Shown piece after piece: positions 13,161 through 24,641 of a stretch of DNA of 64,000 bases. Location of the stretch: contig LR746276.1 in NCBI GenBank assembly GCA_902729315.2, positions 1,350,669-1,414,668 on the forward strand, in the 5' to 3' direction. Source of the DNA: Spirodela intermedia (Eukaryota > Streptophyta > Magnoliopsida > Alismatales > Araceae). How positions within the stretch are numbered: the first letter of the stretch is position 1; every line of letters begins with the position of its first letter. A model generated the notes under the pieces. It was not told the DNA's origin. It saw only the letters and a list, made by a program, of their open reading frames with translations, and searched no databases. Both the position numbers and the translations under genes were made by a program.

Positions 13161-14580
13161 TGATCGGTGATGAACAAGGACGACGACCGTTAAGATCTAC
13201 TTAACGATTAGCAGGGCTGGTCAGGCCGTTAAGCAACCATGAAGATTCGGACAGAATGACCCAGGTAATCCGGAGCCTTACTTATAAGAAGTTTAAGAAG
13301 AGAATGAATGGTAGAGAAGAAAAAGGAAGAAGAACCCTGGAGACCCGCCATCTCGAAGAAACGACCCAACAGAGACTCTTGCGAGAGTTCTATGTATTCT
13401 ACCTTCTTGTATTCCCCTTTACGCCAAGCTCCTCCAGCTATTCAGAGTCGAGGATCCTCACTGTAGCTCGTACTCTTGCTTCAGTAAATTCAGCTTTTGT
13501 CTCTCCGTTTCCGGCCAGTCAAGGCCCACTTGGGGGTTTGGCCGTCTCATCTAGGGGACCTATCAATTGGTATTAGCAGAGTTGGTCCTCCAACATGCCA
13601 CCCAAGTCTCAAGACAACCAGCTCGAATTCAGGGAGAAAGAATTCGAAGAATCTCGCTCAGAGCAACAACAGTAGTCAGCCTAAAATCACTTCACCTCGT
13701 CCTTCAACAGAGTTCTCAGACATCCAACCCCCGAGTCGGGAAGGAAAAACTAGTTTTTGATTCATGAATCCCCAGTGAGTCCAGCCTCAGATGACCCCAT
13801 CCACCTCACAAGGGAATCAACGAAGGTCTTATTCATTTCGAGTTCACTGCTTGGAAGCCTCGAGAGCCTCATCCATGGTGTTTGTGCCACTGATGAGCAC
13901 ATCATTCGTCGCCGGTAGGAGGACCGCAGCAGCACCGCTGTCTTCCGTGTCTCCATCTTGCCAAGGTCTCATGTGGTGGGCTTCGTCCGGAGATCCATCG
14001 GGGGACTCGTCGTGAAGGCGACAACAGTTGTTACTCCCAAGTATACTTTTGTGATATCATCGGGGGATGGGGTGCTTCTAAAGATCAAGAGCTCTGAAGA
14101 GAAGATTGTTGGCGTCATTCTGCTTCCATCGACAGCTCAATCTAAGCCCCAAAAATGGTGAAATTGTTGCCTTCGACGATGATACAAGTTTTTGGAAGAA
14201 CAAAAGGGAGATAAGCGACCGAGATCGGATCTTCCTCAGGAATCTTGGGACCGAGCTCTTCTAGTTGCGAGACGTCTAGTTCCAGGACAGATCGGGTATT
14301 CCTCCGACTTCAACCTTACTGGCAGCAGTCCGTGGCTCGGCGGCATGTGAAACTATCACTTCTACTTTATGGCCCGTTCAGCATTCATGAGCAGATCAGC
14401 CCAATGGCCTATCGGCTGAAGATTTCCGAAACAGCCCTGATCCATCCCGTCTTCCATGTATCACAGCTGAAGCGGGCGATCAACAGTTCCAAGCCCAAGG
14501 GGCCACTTCACGTAGAAGACGATCTAGCCTGGCCTCTTCAACCCGCCGAGGTTCGTGCCATCCGCCGCAGCCTCACGGGA
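13161..14580 (+). mobile_element. Degenerate, internally deleted Ty3-type LTR retrotransposon
   Basis: An LTR-like segment ends CTATCA at 13,565. It is followed after 2 nt by TGGTATTAGCAGAG, a degenerate initiator tRNA-Met primer-binding site. A gag-like start (MPPKSQDN...) at 13,595 soon meets a stop. Most of gag-pol is missing. From about 14,245 to 14,575 the frame shows the integrase C-terminus typical of plant Ty3 elements (QQSVARRH, YGPFSIHEQI, MAYRLKI, IHPVFHVSQLKRA). A co-chaperonin gene fragment lies between the two parts. The left end is not certain; TGATCG at 13,161 is only a candidate. No 3' LTR is seen before the next gene. Confidence 0.75.
13958..14215 (+). pseudogene. Captured fragment of a plastid co-chaperonin (CPN20/CPN21) gene
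   Basis: The frame reads GLVVKATTVVTPKY, then GDGVLLKIKSSEEKIVG and ILLPSTAQSKPQ. This matches the end of the transit peptide and the start of the first Cpn10 domain of plant chloroplast CPN20. A +1 frameshift with a stop follows at about 14,152-14,161, after which the neighbouring frame continues GEIVAFDDDTS...KNKREIS, like the family's GEVVAVGEG...GKNK. The fragment is therefore non-functional. It sits between gag-like and integrase-like sequence, so it was probably acquired by the retroelement. No intron is visible within it, so capture from mRNA is possible but not proven. Confidence 0.75.
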
Positions 14581-14658
14581 GTAGATGCTATATTATTCAT
14601 CGGCAGGACTTATCCCCACACTCCCGGCACCTATCAAAGCCCCACCACCGGAGGGAGC

Positions 14659-17600
14659 ATGGAATCTCCGGCGCCGTCCTCGTTGAAAGAGCAGCTGGGC
14701 GTCCTCGACCAGGAGGCGTTCGTCTCGCTCCTCGCCAAGCTCATCGGCGAGGCCCGGCACGTCCAGAACAACCCCCCGGACCTCGTCCCCAAGGAGGATC
14801 GCGTCGTCCGCCACGTCCTCGATGTACTGCTCCCCTACAGCACCACTCCGCCGCCCGGCGCCGCAGGGGGCCCCCTCGTGGTCAGCCATGTCAGCTACGT
14901 CGACGGCCGGGGCAACATCATCGTCGAGTACCCGGGCGCAGCCCCCGGCAGGATCCTGTCCTTCGTCGGCTGCCACATGGATGTCGTCCCCGCCAACCCC
15001 GAGGATTGGGTGCCCTGATCTGTCCCTTTCTGCCCTCTTTTGCGGCCGCCCCTCTCTCGAGCTGAAGGAAGAGGAAAGAGGTTTGATCCGAGAGCATGTT
15101 TTGAATCAATGTTTGTGGTTGCCAGGATTTTGATCCCTTCTCCCTGAGCGTGGAGGGCGACCGGCTGAGGGGTCGGGGGACGACAGACTGCCTAGGCCAT
15201 GTAGCGCTGGTGACGGAGCTCATGAGGAGGCTGGGGCAGACGAAGCCAGCCCTCAAGTCCACCGTCGTGGCGGTGTTCATCGCCAACGAGGAAAACTCCT
15301 CGGAGCTTGGAATCGGTGTGGACATGCTCGTCAAGGATGGATTGCTCGACAAGCTCAAGCAAGGCCCCCTGTGAGTGGACCATTTATCCTTATGTCCTTT
15401 TGTTTCCTCTCAAATGGTCTACTTTGCCCGAAGAATTCAGACTGTGGTAAGCTAGTGGTTCATTCTCAATTATATTTTCTCTGTCAAATTTTCAGTCGGA
15501 TTGATGATTCAGACGCGAAAATTCATGATTTTATAGATTAGAAATAAGAACACATTGTAGATTAGGAATCTAGCCTGACATTTTTTTTTTCAAGGATGTC
15601 TCAAAGTTTCTGTCTTTCATAGTCGGCAGTTGGCTAATATTCCTGCCAGAAAAATAAATATAGGGGAGATTGGGAAGATGGGGAGCTGATAAGGGGTATG
15701 CTGGTTGGATGCTCCAGTAGATTTATGATCCAACTTGCCAACTTCTTGTTCTTCTGTGTAAATTATTATACGAGAAGATGGTTTCAGATATCAAGTGTAC
15801 AGAAGGACGTAAATCAATGTGTCAAAAGACTTCCTAAGGCATTATGTCTTACCCTTGGATTTTAGTATTCTCAGATGTAATATTTAACCTCAAGATTTTA
15901 TAGAACCTGAAGTCACAGCCCCGGAGAGCAGTAATTCTCTTCGCATCTGATTTATGTTCTTGAGAAGTCTCTGGGAGAATATCAGGGCCTTTGGAGGTAG
16001 CATAACCTATGAGAAGTTTCCACTTTCCCCTGGAGTTCTCTACTTCTTTAGTGGATGCACACTCCATATCACCACTTTGTGTCCCTTTGTTACTTCTTTC
16101 TTTCCTCCTACTTCTGATTTTCTCTGATCTTCCTTCTATTTCTTGTCTTTTATTGGCATTTTCCAAGAAATGTGGACAGCCAGACTGTTTTTCTAAGTAT
16201 GTAACTGTGTAGTTTCCGTCATTGACCCCAACCAACGAGTACTTGGTGGGTACATAATATACCCTACAGATATATTTGGCGACTATATTCAATTCAAATT
16301 TGCTGTTTTTCCCCGTCTATATCCCTCAAGTTCTATGATACCCTGCTTATCATTATCTCCTTCTCATCTTGTCCAAAGAGAATCCAACCCAGTGAAAGTT
16401 TTGCAAGTTTTCTAAATCTTTCCTGTATTGGCTGAGGGATACCTTTTCCAGTCCTTCAACCTTACTTGAGTTCTGCAAATTGGAGGGAACCCCTCATATT
16501 TCAACCGTTTTGAGATACAAATTGGAGGGAATTTTTCTTCCTCTTCCTTATTTTTCTAAAGGATGCCAAAATTCTAAATCTTCCTTTTACCATAATTTTC
16601 ATTAAGCTCTATTTTGTTGTCAACTTCCTTAGCCAATAGCATCCATACTCCATTACCACGTGACAAATGTGTTAGAAACACTGGCAAGCCCTGTTTGGTG
16701 AGTTCAACCCCCGTTTTAGTTATAGGAATCCATCCCTTTTCTTGGCTGGATTGGCGGCCTCATATTGAATGAGTGACTCCGACTCTTATGATTATAATTC
16801 ATGAACAAGTTTGGCTGAAGACCATGGGTATCATCTGTGGCCGCTCCAAACCCATAACCTTCCCAGTCACCAAGCAACACAACAGCAATACCAATAAACA
16901 TCAACAAAAGAGTCCCATTGGTGGTGCCTCCAGGCCGAAAACATCCCCTCTATTAAAGCTGTTGAACAACTGTTTTCATTATTTTCTGCTGGATTCTTCC
17001 CATGCACATTTTTCCATTCCCCATCCTTTCACCCAGGGTCTATTCACACTTCTCCCCTCATATTTTTCATCTATAGATCCTGTCACCTTTTCTTCAAGCG
17101 CTGATATTATCACTCGCTACTATCTGTGCACTATATACGAGATGTAGAAAAAACCATACGAATCAAATTTACTTGCCTGTTAAAATTGCTTTTCGAAGCA
17201 GGGTGGTCTCATATATTGATGTTAGCGTTATTGAATAGAAGTTTAAGAGGCAGAGGGGCTTTTTTTTTCAACTAGTTAATTGTTAGTAGATGTCTTCTCT
17301 TTTTTTATACATTTGAAAATTGAACCTGTTCAGGTGATTTGCCAAGACAATTTCATTGATCTGCAAGAAATTGTTTGGTCCCTGAATTTTGTGAACTCTA
17401 CATTTTCAACGCTGTTGAAGTTCACTAAGAAGGGAAAGTAATGGCACAGTGAGTCGAGCATGGATATAATATTTTCTTAATTATGCTTTGTCATGGTTGT
17501 GTAGGTTTTGGATTGATACAGCTGACAAGCATCCTTGCATAGGCACTGGAGGAATGATCGTATGGAGACTCAGAGCTACTGGTAAGCTCTTCCATAGTGG

Positions 17601-20600
17601 TCTTCCACACAAGGTAGGCATCTGAACACTCCTTCCAACTTTACTAGGTTTTAATTAATAGGTCTGTTCATAACTCCAACCAGGAGATTTCTGTGAAATT
17701 TTGGTGTTTTTTCTTCTGAATTCTTGCATATATCAAAGTAATGGGCATAAGGATTCATATATGCAGCATTCTTCACTTTACAATTTATCGGCAGAAATTA
17801 GGATCTGAAGCATCTCATCCATCAGTTGTCATGGACATAATGCACGCCATTGGTTTATCCTCATATCACTTACTGTACACATTGATGCTGTGTTTCTCTG
17901 CTGGTACATCTTTTTCTATTGACGAAGGAAGGAGTGAAGTTGGGATTCGTCAAGTCCCATAAGCCATATATGTATATTATAATGTATACTTTTTGAAACA
18001 GAGTTACATGCAGGATTCACTATAAAATTTTGGCGTACGCCTTGTGAACTTGGAAGCTATGTTTTATTAGCGTAAGGTTTGGTCCTCATAGGTGCGGTCA
18101 AATAGGTAGCTTCCAGGATGTGAATGCATAGTTTTGGACTATGCTTTGGACCAAACCAGTACTCCGGCTACCTTTCAAGTTATCAGATATAGAATAGGCG
18201 GAAAGAGCATAATTGAAACTATCAACTTCTTGGTGAAAGATGAGAGAAGATATGGAAAATTACAGCTGCTCTTTGATACTTTTATCACCAATTGTTCCCC
18301 ATTGTTTTCAAGCTTTTGATTGTCAAAAAGCTTCTGAGGGAAATGTATATTCCCTTAGAATTAGTGTTTTGAATCCTTGTGCCTTCCAAAATATCATATG
18401 CATATTGGATAGAAAGAACATAATGGCTGGACCTATCTGTGTTGAGTTATGGGTTAAGTCAAAATAGTAATTATGATTTTGATGATTTGTAGACATTAAT
18501 ATGTAATTGATTTATGAATATTATGTGATCTAAATTGAATAAGAGCTTGATGTATTAAATGATATTAAATGGTTTAGATTATTTCAGCAAAAAATTAAGG
18601 TCTTGATTGTCTTATTCTATTTCAACTTTCGATTAAGGATATGATTGTTATATATTTTGGATAAAAATACAATAATAAATTTTTATGAGGTAAATATGTT
18701 GTCATCTCATGTGTAACTCTTATTGTTTTAATTTTCTATATCAAATAGCTCCAATAATATAGGCACATAAGTGATCAATATGAAGCTCTTTGAATGAAGA
18801 GTCAAGTGAAATAAATTTCAGAAAAAATGGTCATAGCATTGATTTTGATATTGATTTTACGAGATTACTAGTTTAATATATTGTCATAGGGGCAAAACAG
18901 TCTAAAAGCATGATATTTCATGCTAAAATATTTTTATTCTCAGATATACTACATGACAAATATAGGCATAAGATCATTAAAAGGAAAACCATTCCTAAAA
19001 CTTCAAAGTATCACGAGAGTTATGAATTTTTGATTTTTTATGACTATTTTTTCTATGTTTCATAAGATCTACGAACAGCCTATTAAATTCTATTTTAATT
19101 TGACCATTTGACCCGATAAGGGCCAAAAGGGGGTGCTCCAACCCACCTATAAATAAGACATTTTGCTCAAATTAGGGCAAGATAGAAAGACACGATTTTC
19201 AGGCAACGGTTATTGCTCCAACAATGATTCCTCTTCTTGGTCAACTCATTTTAATTCTCCAAGATTCAAAGGCGAGATTAATTGCTTCAAAGGAGTTACG
19301 GATACTTCTTCAACCATCAAGAGCTTCTTCCTTCAGCCCAACATCTCTCAACACCTTCAACAACTCTTGGTGTACAAAAATGAGATTTGAAGGCTACGGT
19401 AAAATTATTATTTATTGGTATCTTGTTCTATGGTGTGCTAGGATGTCCTTCTTGCACATGTGATGAGCTTGAGAGGAAGATTCACACCTGTGGTGTGATG
19501 GTGACCTGAAAAGTCCATGTGGTGCACTTTGTCAATAAACAAGTACTTGTGTTGTACTTGGTCGGTCTATTTAGCTCCTTTGGTGAGCTAAAGTCTTTCT
19601 CAGTATTTAGGCACCATAGAGTGAGGCCTATAGTGCGCTCATGTCTAGGTGAAGATTGCTATAAGTGTAGCTTCTAGCATAAATACGTAGACTTGAGGAG
19701 TCTATGGTGTAATGGGGGAACTAAGTTTATAAGTCAACTGTAATCATGGGGTGTGGTTAGTGGAAATTCAAAGTCCATTGACTTGAGAAGTGGATGTAGG
19801 TCAGAAGAGTTTGACTGAGCCACTCTAAAATCTGGCATTAACTATTCTGTTTAGATTTATTTTACATTTATATATGAATATAGAGATATAAATGAGATAT
19901 TAATATACAAGAGAAAATAAAAGAAAAAATATTATACTTAATCAAATGAAAATTTAAAAATCAATTCAACCCCCCCTCCTCTTGATTTATCCAACCACCA
20001 AAGGACCAACAATTTGAATCTATCAACTTCAATGGGAAGAATGAGAGAAAATGTAAAAAGTTGTCGCTACTCTTTGATCTGTCGTTATCACTAGTTCTTC
20101 CCCCTTTTTTTTTCTAATGTTATACACTGTAAGAGTGTACAATGGAAATAGATAAGTGTCTTAGAAGATGGGTTTTAATTTCTTCTGTCAACAGGCTATC
20201 AATCCTTTGGAGCTGGCTATGGAAGCTCTTAAAGAAATTCAGCTACGATTTTACAAGGACTTCCCTCCACATTCCATGGAAGCAGTTTATGGGTTTGCTA
20301 CTCCATCAACAATGAAACCGACTCAATGGAGCTGTAAGTTTTGTACTTCCTCATTATATCTGGCAACATCATGTTTCTCTAATGAACACCTACAGAAGCC
20401 AGCATATACGATTTTGATGCATAGCTTATTTCAGATCCTGGAGGTGGAGTCAGCCAGATTCCCGCCGAATGTACAATCTCTGGGGATGTTAGGTGTGCAT
20501 TTATTTATTTACCTACTTATATATATTAGATAACTCACATTTTTTCAGGTCCATAGAATAATGGCTTCTAGATTTTTAGAATTACAATCTTGTTAGAATT

Positions 20601-22086
20601 TAATATAATGTCTAATTTATCTTTCATGCAATTTAAGAAAAATGGTATGCCGGGCTGAGCTGACAGGTTTTTAGATCGTTCTTAAGAATCCATCTGAAGA
20701 TTTGACCCAATAGTCTCATATCTGCCACAGTTTTCTTCCCAAGAATATATGAATATCGTATATTGCATACTTGCTCCATCAACTACATGGCATTTCTTCT
20801 GACAGCATCTCATAATTGGAAGAAGATGAGAAATTTGATGTCAGTCTGTTCCATTTTGTAGGTTGACCCCCTTCTACAGGCAAGTTTTTTCTACCCCATC
20901 TGTGAATTATTTCCACCATGATTCTTAACATGTCTCATAAAAAACCCAGTTTGTGTGAGTAATAATTCTTCGTCGAGACTTGTGAAACTCCGCTTCTTCT
21001 CCAGCCCGGCAGATGTGGTGAAGAAATTGCAGGAATATGTGGACGATATAAATGCTAACGTGGAGAAGCTCGACACCCGCGGACCCGTCTCAAGCTATTT
21101 CCTTCCTGATGAAAATTTGAGGGGGAGGTGAGCTTTCATCATTTATTTATCATATATAAACCTTTTTTTTTTTTTACTTCATATACCAAGAACCCTGAAC
21201 GTGCGGCTGGTTTTGGATACTGACATCAATAATTATTTATTTAAATCCCGGGTTTTTTCACGTTAATTTCAATTGGATTTAATTTACTTGTCCTAATTGC
21301 GTTATTTTTCGTATTCTAGTGGAAATTAGTATCAATGAAGCTGTGGTACCATCATATTATCTCATTAAAAACAAGAAAAAAAAATTATGGGCATGCATAT
21401 ATATCTATCTATGTTCAGCTCTCATCATTCAACGATGCGATCTGATCATCCTGTCATCCGATTAAACACAAGAAGAAGAAGAAGAAGAAGAAGAAGAAGA
21501 AGAATGTACATCAATAGATAGAGACGGCCGTGAGATGCGGTAATATTCAGTTCTTCATATGAAAAGAAATTAGGATTTTCTTTTTTTTTCTCTCACAGGG
21601 TGGAGATAAGCTTCAACGAGGCCGTGACGGCGGGGGTCGCCTGCGACCTCAACTCTCGCGGCTACCATGTCCTCTGCAGGGCGACGACGGAGGTGGTGGG
21701 CCACGTCAAACCCTACTCCATCACCGGCACTCTCCCCTTGATCCGAGATCTCCAGGCAAGTCTCCCGCTTGCTTCCTCATAAAAATCCCTCCTTTTCGGC
21801 TGTTCCAGCTTGAAGATGCTCGCTTATCCTCCTCCCTCTGGCCCTCTTGTTTTCGGATGCAGGACGAGGGCTTCGATGTGCAGACCACTGGCTATGGTGA
21901 GGACCTTCTTCCGGCGTCTCTTTCGCATAAAAATCGCGCCTTTCTGGGTCTGTGAGCTTGTTCTTCGCGCGTGCAGGGGTAATGGCCACGTACCACGCGA
22001 AGAACGAGTATTGCCTCCTGTCGGACATGTGCCAGGGGTTCCGGGTCTTCGTCAGCATCATCTCCCAGCTGGAAGAATCGCCCTAG
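14659..22086 (+). CDS. NAOD: N-acetylornithine deacetylase, M20 metallopeptidase family
   Basis: Releases acetate from N-acetylornithine, yielding ornithine for arginine and polyamine synthesis. Ten exons: 14659-15009, 15126-15370, 17505-17613, 20195-20333, 20435-20492, 20862-20879, 21005-21127, 21599-21755, 21863-21896, 21977-22086; 447 residues against about 440 in Arabidopsis. Metal-site motifs are present: GCHMDVV, GRGTTDCLGH, the EEN of FIANEENSS, GECTISGDVR-type ECTISGDVR, and the late His of TYHAKNEYC. Exon 6 is an 18-nt microexon (encoding LTPFY and part of a Ser). The introns after exons 6 and 8 have GC donors (GCAAGT), forced by reading frame. Intron 3 (2.6 kb) contains a solo LTR. 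The start lies about 80 bp beyond retrotransposon sequence, and the frame is open upstream into it, so promoter and N-terminus deserve checking. Confidence 0.93.
18440..20011 (+). mobile_element. Solo LTR (copy C) inside an intron
   Basis: Located in intron 3 of the acetylornithine deacetylase gene. It starts TGTTGAGTTAT, the same as the LTR at 11,628, and ends ACCAACA. Flanking 5-mers are ATCTG (18,435-18,439) and ATTTG (20,012-20,016), a four-of-five match that suits an aged target duplication. A TATA-like CTATAAATAAG lies at about 19,147 and a C-rich tract at 19,970-19,982, both usual LTR features. Blocks such as 'GTACTTGGTC' with 'CTTTGTCAA' just before it are shared with copy B. There is no internal coding region. 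Confidence 0.7.
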
Positions 22087-22122
<36 letters not shown>

Positions 22123-22308
22123 AGAAGAGAGTTTTACTGGACTGGAAAGAGCAAGAACCGTATTCATATATAAAGCAGGGAACGTGTCTAGGTACAAATC
22201 TCTGCTAATAGTGCGAGCTGTACTGTACATTCTCTCTGCTCTAGAGTGAGGCAGGTCGGCGACCTTTACGGCGGCGGAAGCTCCGCGGAGATCTTCTCCA
22301 GAGGGGCG
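22087..22308. other. Gap between convergent 3' ends, with (CT)n tract
   Basis: Short region between the stop codon of the acetylornithine deacetylase gene and that of the opposite-strand CAAX-protease-like gene. A (CT)n run at 22,091-22,119 directly follows the stop and lies in the presumed 3' untranslated region. Confidence 0.5.
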
Positions 22309-24400
22309 TCAATTGCGGGACGCCCTCGAATCGGTCCGCACCAGCGCCGTTCGGTGGCGTAGCCGCCGCCGGTGGTCGTAGATCTTCCACAGCCCGTGGC
22401 CCAGCACGACGGCGGAGTATATGCCGTGGGTGATCATCGGGGCGAGGATGTTATCCGTCTGCAGACAGCCAGCCATGAGAACCGCACCACACACACAGAG
22501 AAGAGAGAGAGAGAGAGAGAGGAACCTGAATCCACTCGAAGCCGAGGTAGAGGGCCAGAAGTCCTTCCAAGAGGGGGGAGTAGATCTTCTTCAGCTGCCG
22601 CCTCTCGTACCATGCTGCACAGGAGGATCAATCATCTCAGTTTGATCTTTGTCTTCTCCAAATTATATGACAGGAAGAGAGAGAGAGAGAGAGAGAGACC
22701 TGCAAAGAGCTTCTTGAGATCTTCACGACCAGTTTGAGACCTCAAGACCGGAGCAACTACATAGGTCGGATCTGCATAAAAATCTGACCTTTAGAACTCC
22801 GCAGTGGACTAGTGGCCAAGAACATTGGGCAGATGACAACCAAGAACATGTCGGTCAATGAGTACCTTTTGGAGCAGTCGCGACGTAGTAGAGAGATCCA
22901 GTGAGAGCTGCAGTAATGGCGGCAGCAAATGCTTGGGCGAATGGAACGAACACAGGCAGCATGCCGGTCTGCGCCATGAAGAAATACATTTCAGATGAAA
23001 TAAATAAATCAAACATGCACCAGGAGGATTTGTGCATACCAGAGAGGCGATTCCATGAGCATCCTTCAACACGTCGGTGCTCCTCAAGAACATGTCGGCC
23101 AATGAGCCCTGCAATCCTCGAAGAATATCGAATCTTGGTGAATAATTCGGATACCCAGATGAGCATGAAGGAAGAGCAATGCATGATCGAAGGTGGGCTT
23201 AATCCGGCCGTGCTCTGTGTTTTAGCAGGACTGGTTCTATGTCCTCCATGGATGACTGAATCGAGGTTTCTGATGAAAAGCTTGCTCTAGAGTGATTCCC
23301 AGAGTCCTCACCTGCACAGCAGCGCGATAGAACAGGCCCTCGCCGACAGAGCTTGCGGTGATTACGAGCATAAACTGGAGAGGGAATTAGGGCGACATCG
23401 ATCAAGCTTTGCTGGAGCCAGCAGCGTCTTGAACCAGGAGAGGAGGAGGCGAGGGCCATGGACGTACCTGCCAGGGAGACATCCCGTAGAAGAAGCTCCG
23501 GAGCTCCTCATCCTCCACGTCCCTGATCGCCCGAGCATGGGGGGAGTACTTCACCACTTCGTCCTGAGAAGCCATGCCAGTTCTTGTCAACTGCGGAGGA
23601 ATGAAGGAAAGAAAGATTTGCAGAACACGAAGAAAATAAAATGTCTGATGCATACGTCCAGGATGAACAGTAGGGCCATGATCGGAGGCGAGGCATAGCC
23701 GAGGCCCTCAACAATGGCCTTCAGAGACATGTGGAATCCTCCCATGGGGTCGACGCCGGTTATTGAGCATATGAAGTTCCCCGCCATGGCCATCGCTCCA
23801 TACACGCCTGTCGGCATTTCCAGAGATTAAACACAGAGAAGAGCGAGATGAACCCTAAATTTCTCGACGAGCATAGCGAACAAACAGTAAACCCTTAATT
23901 TCTGCGAGAGATGAAAGAGGAACGGATCGGCAGGAGCAACGGCGACGCTCACCAATTCCGTAGCTGAGTCTGACGATGGCTTCGAGTTTCTCCCAAACGG
24001 GATTATCCGCGTCGCCGCTGGTGAAGCTCCGATCTATGGCCGTGGTCGTGGACGCAGAGGAGCCGGTGGCGGCCGTGGCCGGTGAGGTCGAGATCTCCAT
24101 TGCGGGGCTCACGAACCTCCCGCTCCGCGGCTCTGCATGGGAGATCCCCTCGATCCTCTCCCCGCTTCCCTCCGCCATCGCCCTCACGACGTTCCACACG
24201 CCGCGGCTGCCGCAGAGGGCCAATCCTCCATCCGGACACCTCTTCCCCCTCCTGTTCCTATCGAAGCAGCGCCCCGAGGTCGATCTTAAGCTGAATCCAG
24301 CGCCCGTCGAGCAGGACGAGGAACAGGACGTGGAGGGGGACGAAGAGCAGAGAGGAACGAGGGAGAGGCTACGAGCTGCTGAAGCGCAGCTCAGCTCCAT
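22309..24400 (-). CDS. CPBP/CAAX-protease-like intramembrane protein, probably plastid-targeted
   Basis: Nine exons, all GT-AG: 24400-23953, 23807-23656, 23563-23468, 23374-23312, 23108-23040, 22968-22866, 22771-22700, 22614-22526, 22458-22309; 413 residues. The first ~75 residues are Ser/Arg-rich and poor in acids, like a chloroplast transit peptide. Later segments are hydrophobic (ALTGSLYYVA, PIMALLFILD, MITHGIYSAVVLGHG). The order of blocks (VYGAMAMAGNFI, SPHARAIRDVEDEELRSFF, LYLGFEWIQTDNILAP, THGIYSAV) matches plant proteins annotated as CAAX amino-terminal protease family. The family's EExxxR catalytic motif reads EGLFYR here: the second Glu codon is GGC (Gly). Whether the protein still cleaves peptides is therefore unclear. 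An Arabidopsis relative affects chloroplast acclimation, but the exact orthologue is not settled here. Confidence 0.85.
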
Positions 24401-24632
24401 GCTTCCCCAGCCTGCGCCACGCGAGGAGAAGAAAGGAAGCTCGGCGACTAACTAGACGCAGCACCTCCCCCGCCACCACCGAGTTCTCCGGCGATAACAA
24501 CGAGGTCTCCGACGAGTGCTAGTGGGCGGCAGCGCCGCCGCCTCCTCCAGCGAACTGAGCCATTTCTGCGGTCCTGCGGCCTCGCCAAATCTCTCACAGG
24601 CATTAGCTCCAGCATTACTGCCCCTCCTCTCC

Positions 24633-24641
24633 TTTTAAATA
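24633..24641 (-). promoter_or_regulatory. Possible TATA box of the CAAX-protease-like gene
   Basis: TATTTAAAA on the minus strand lies about 235 nt upstream of the start codon at 24,400, in GC-rich sequence. It would give a 5' untranslated region of roughly 200 nt. It is the best TATA-like match nearby, but no experimental support can be drawn from sequence alone. Confidence 0.35.
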
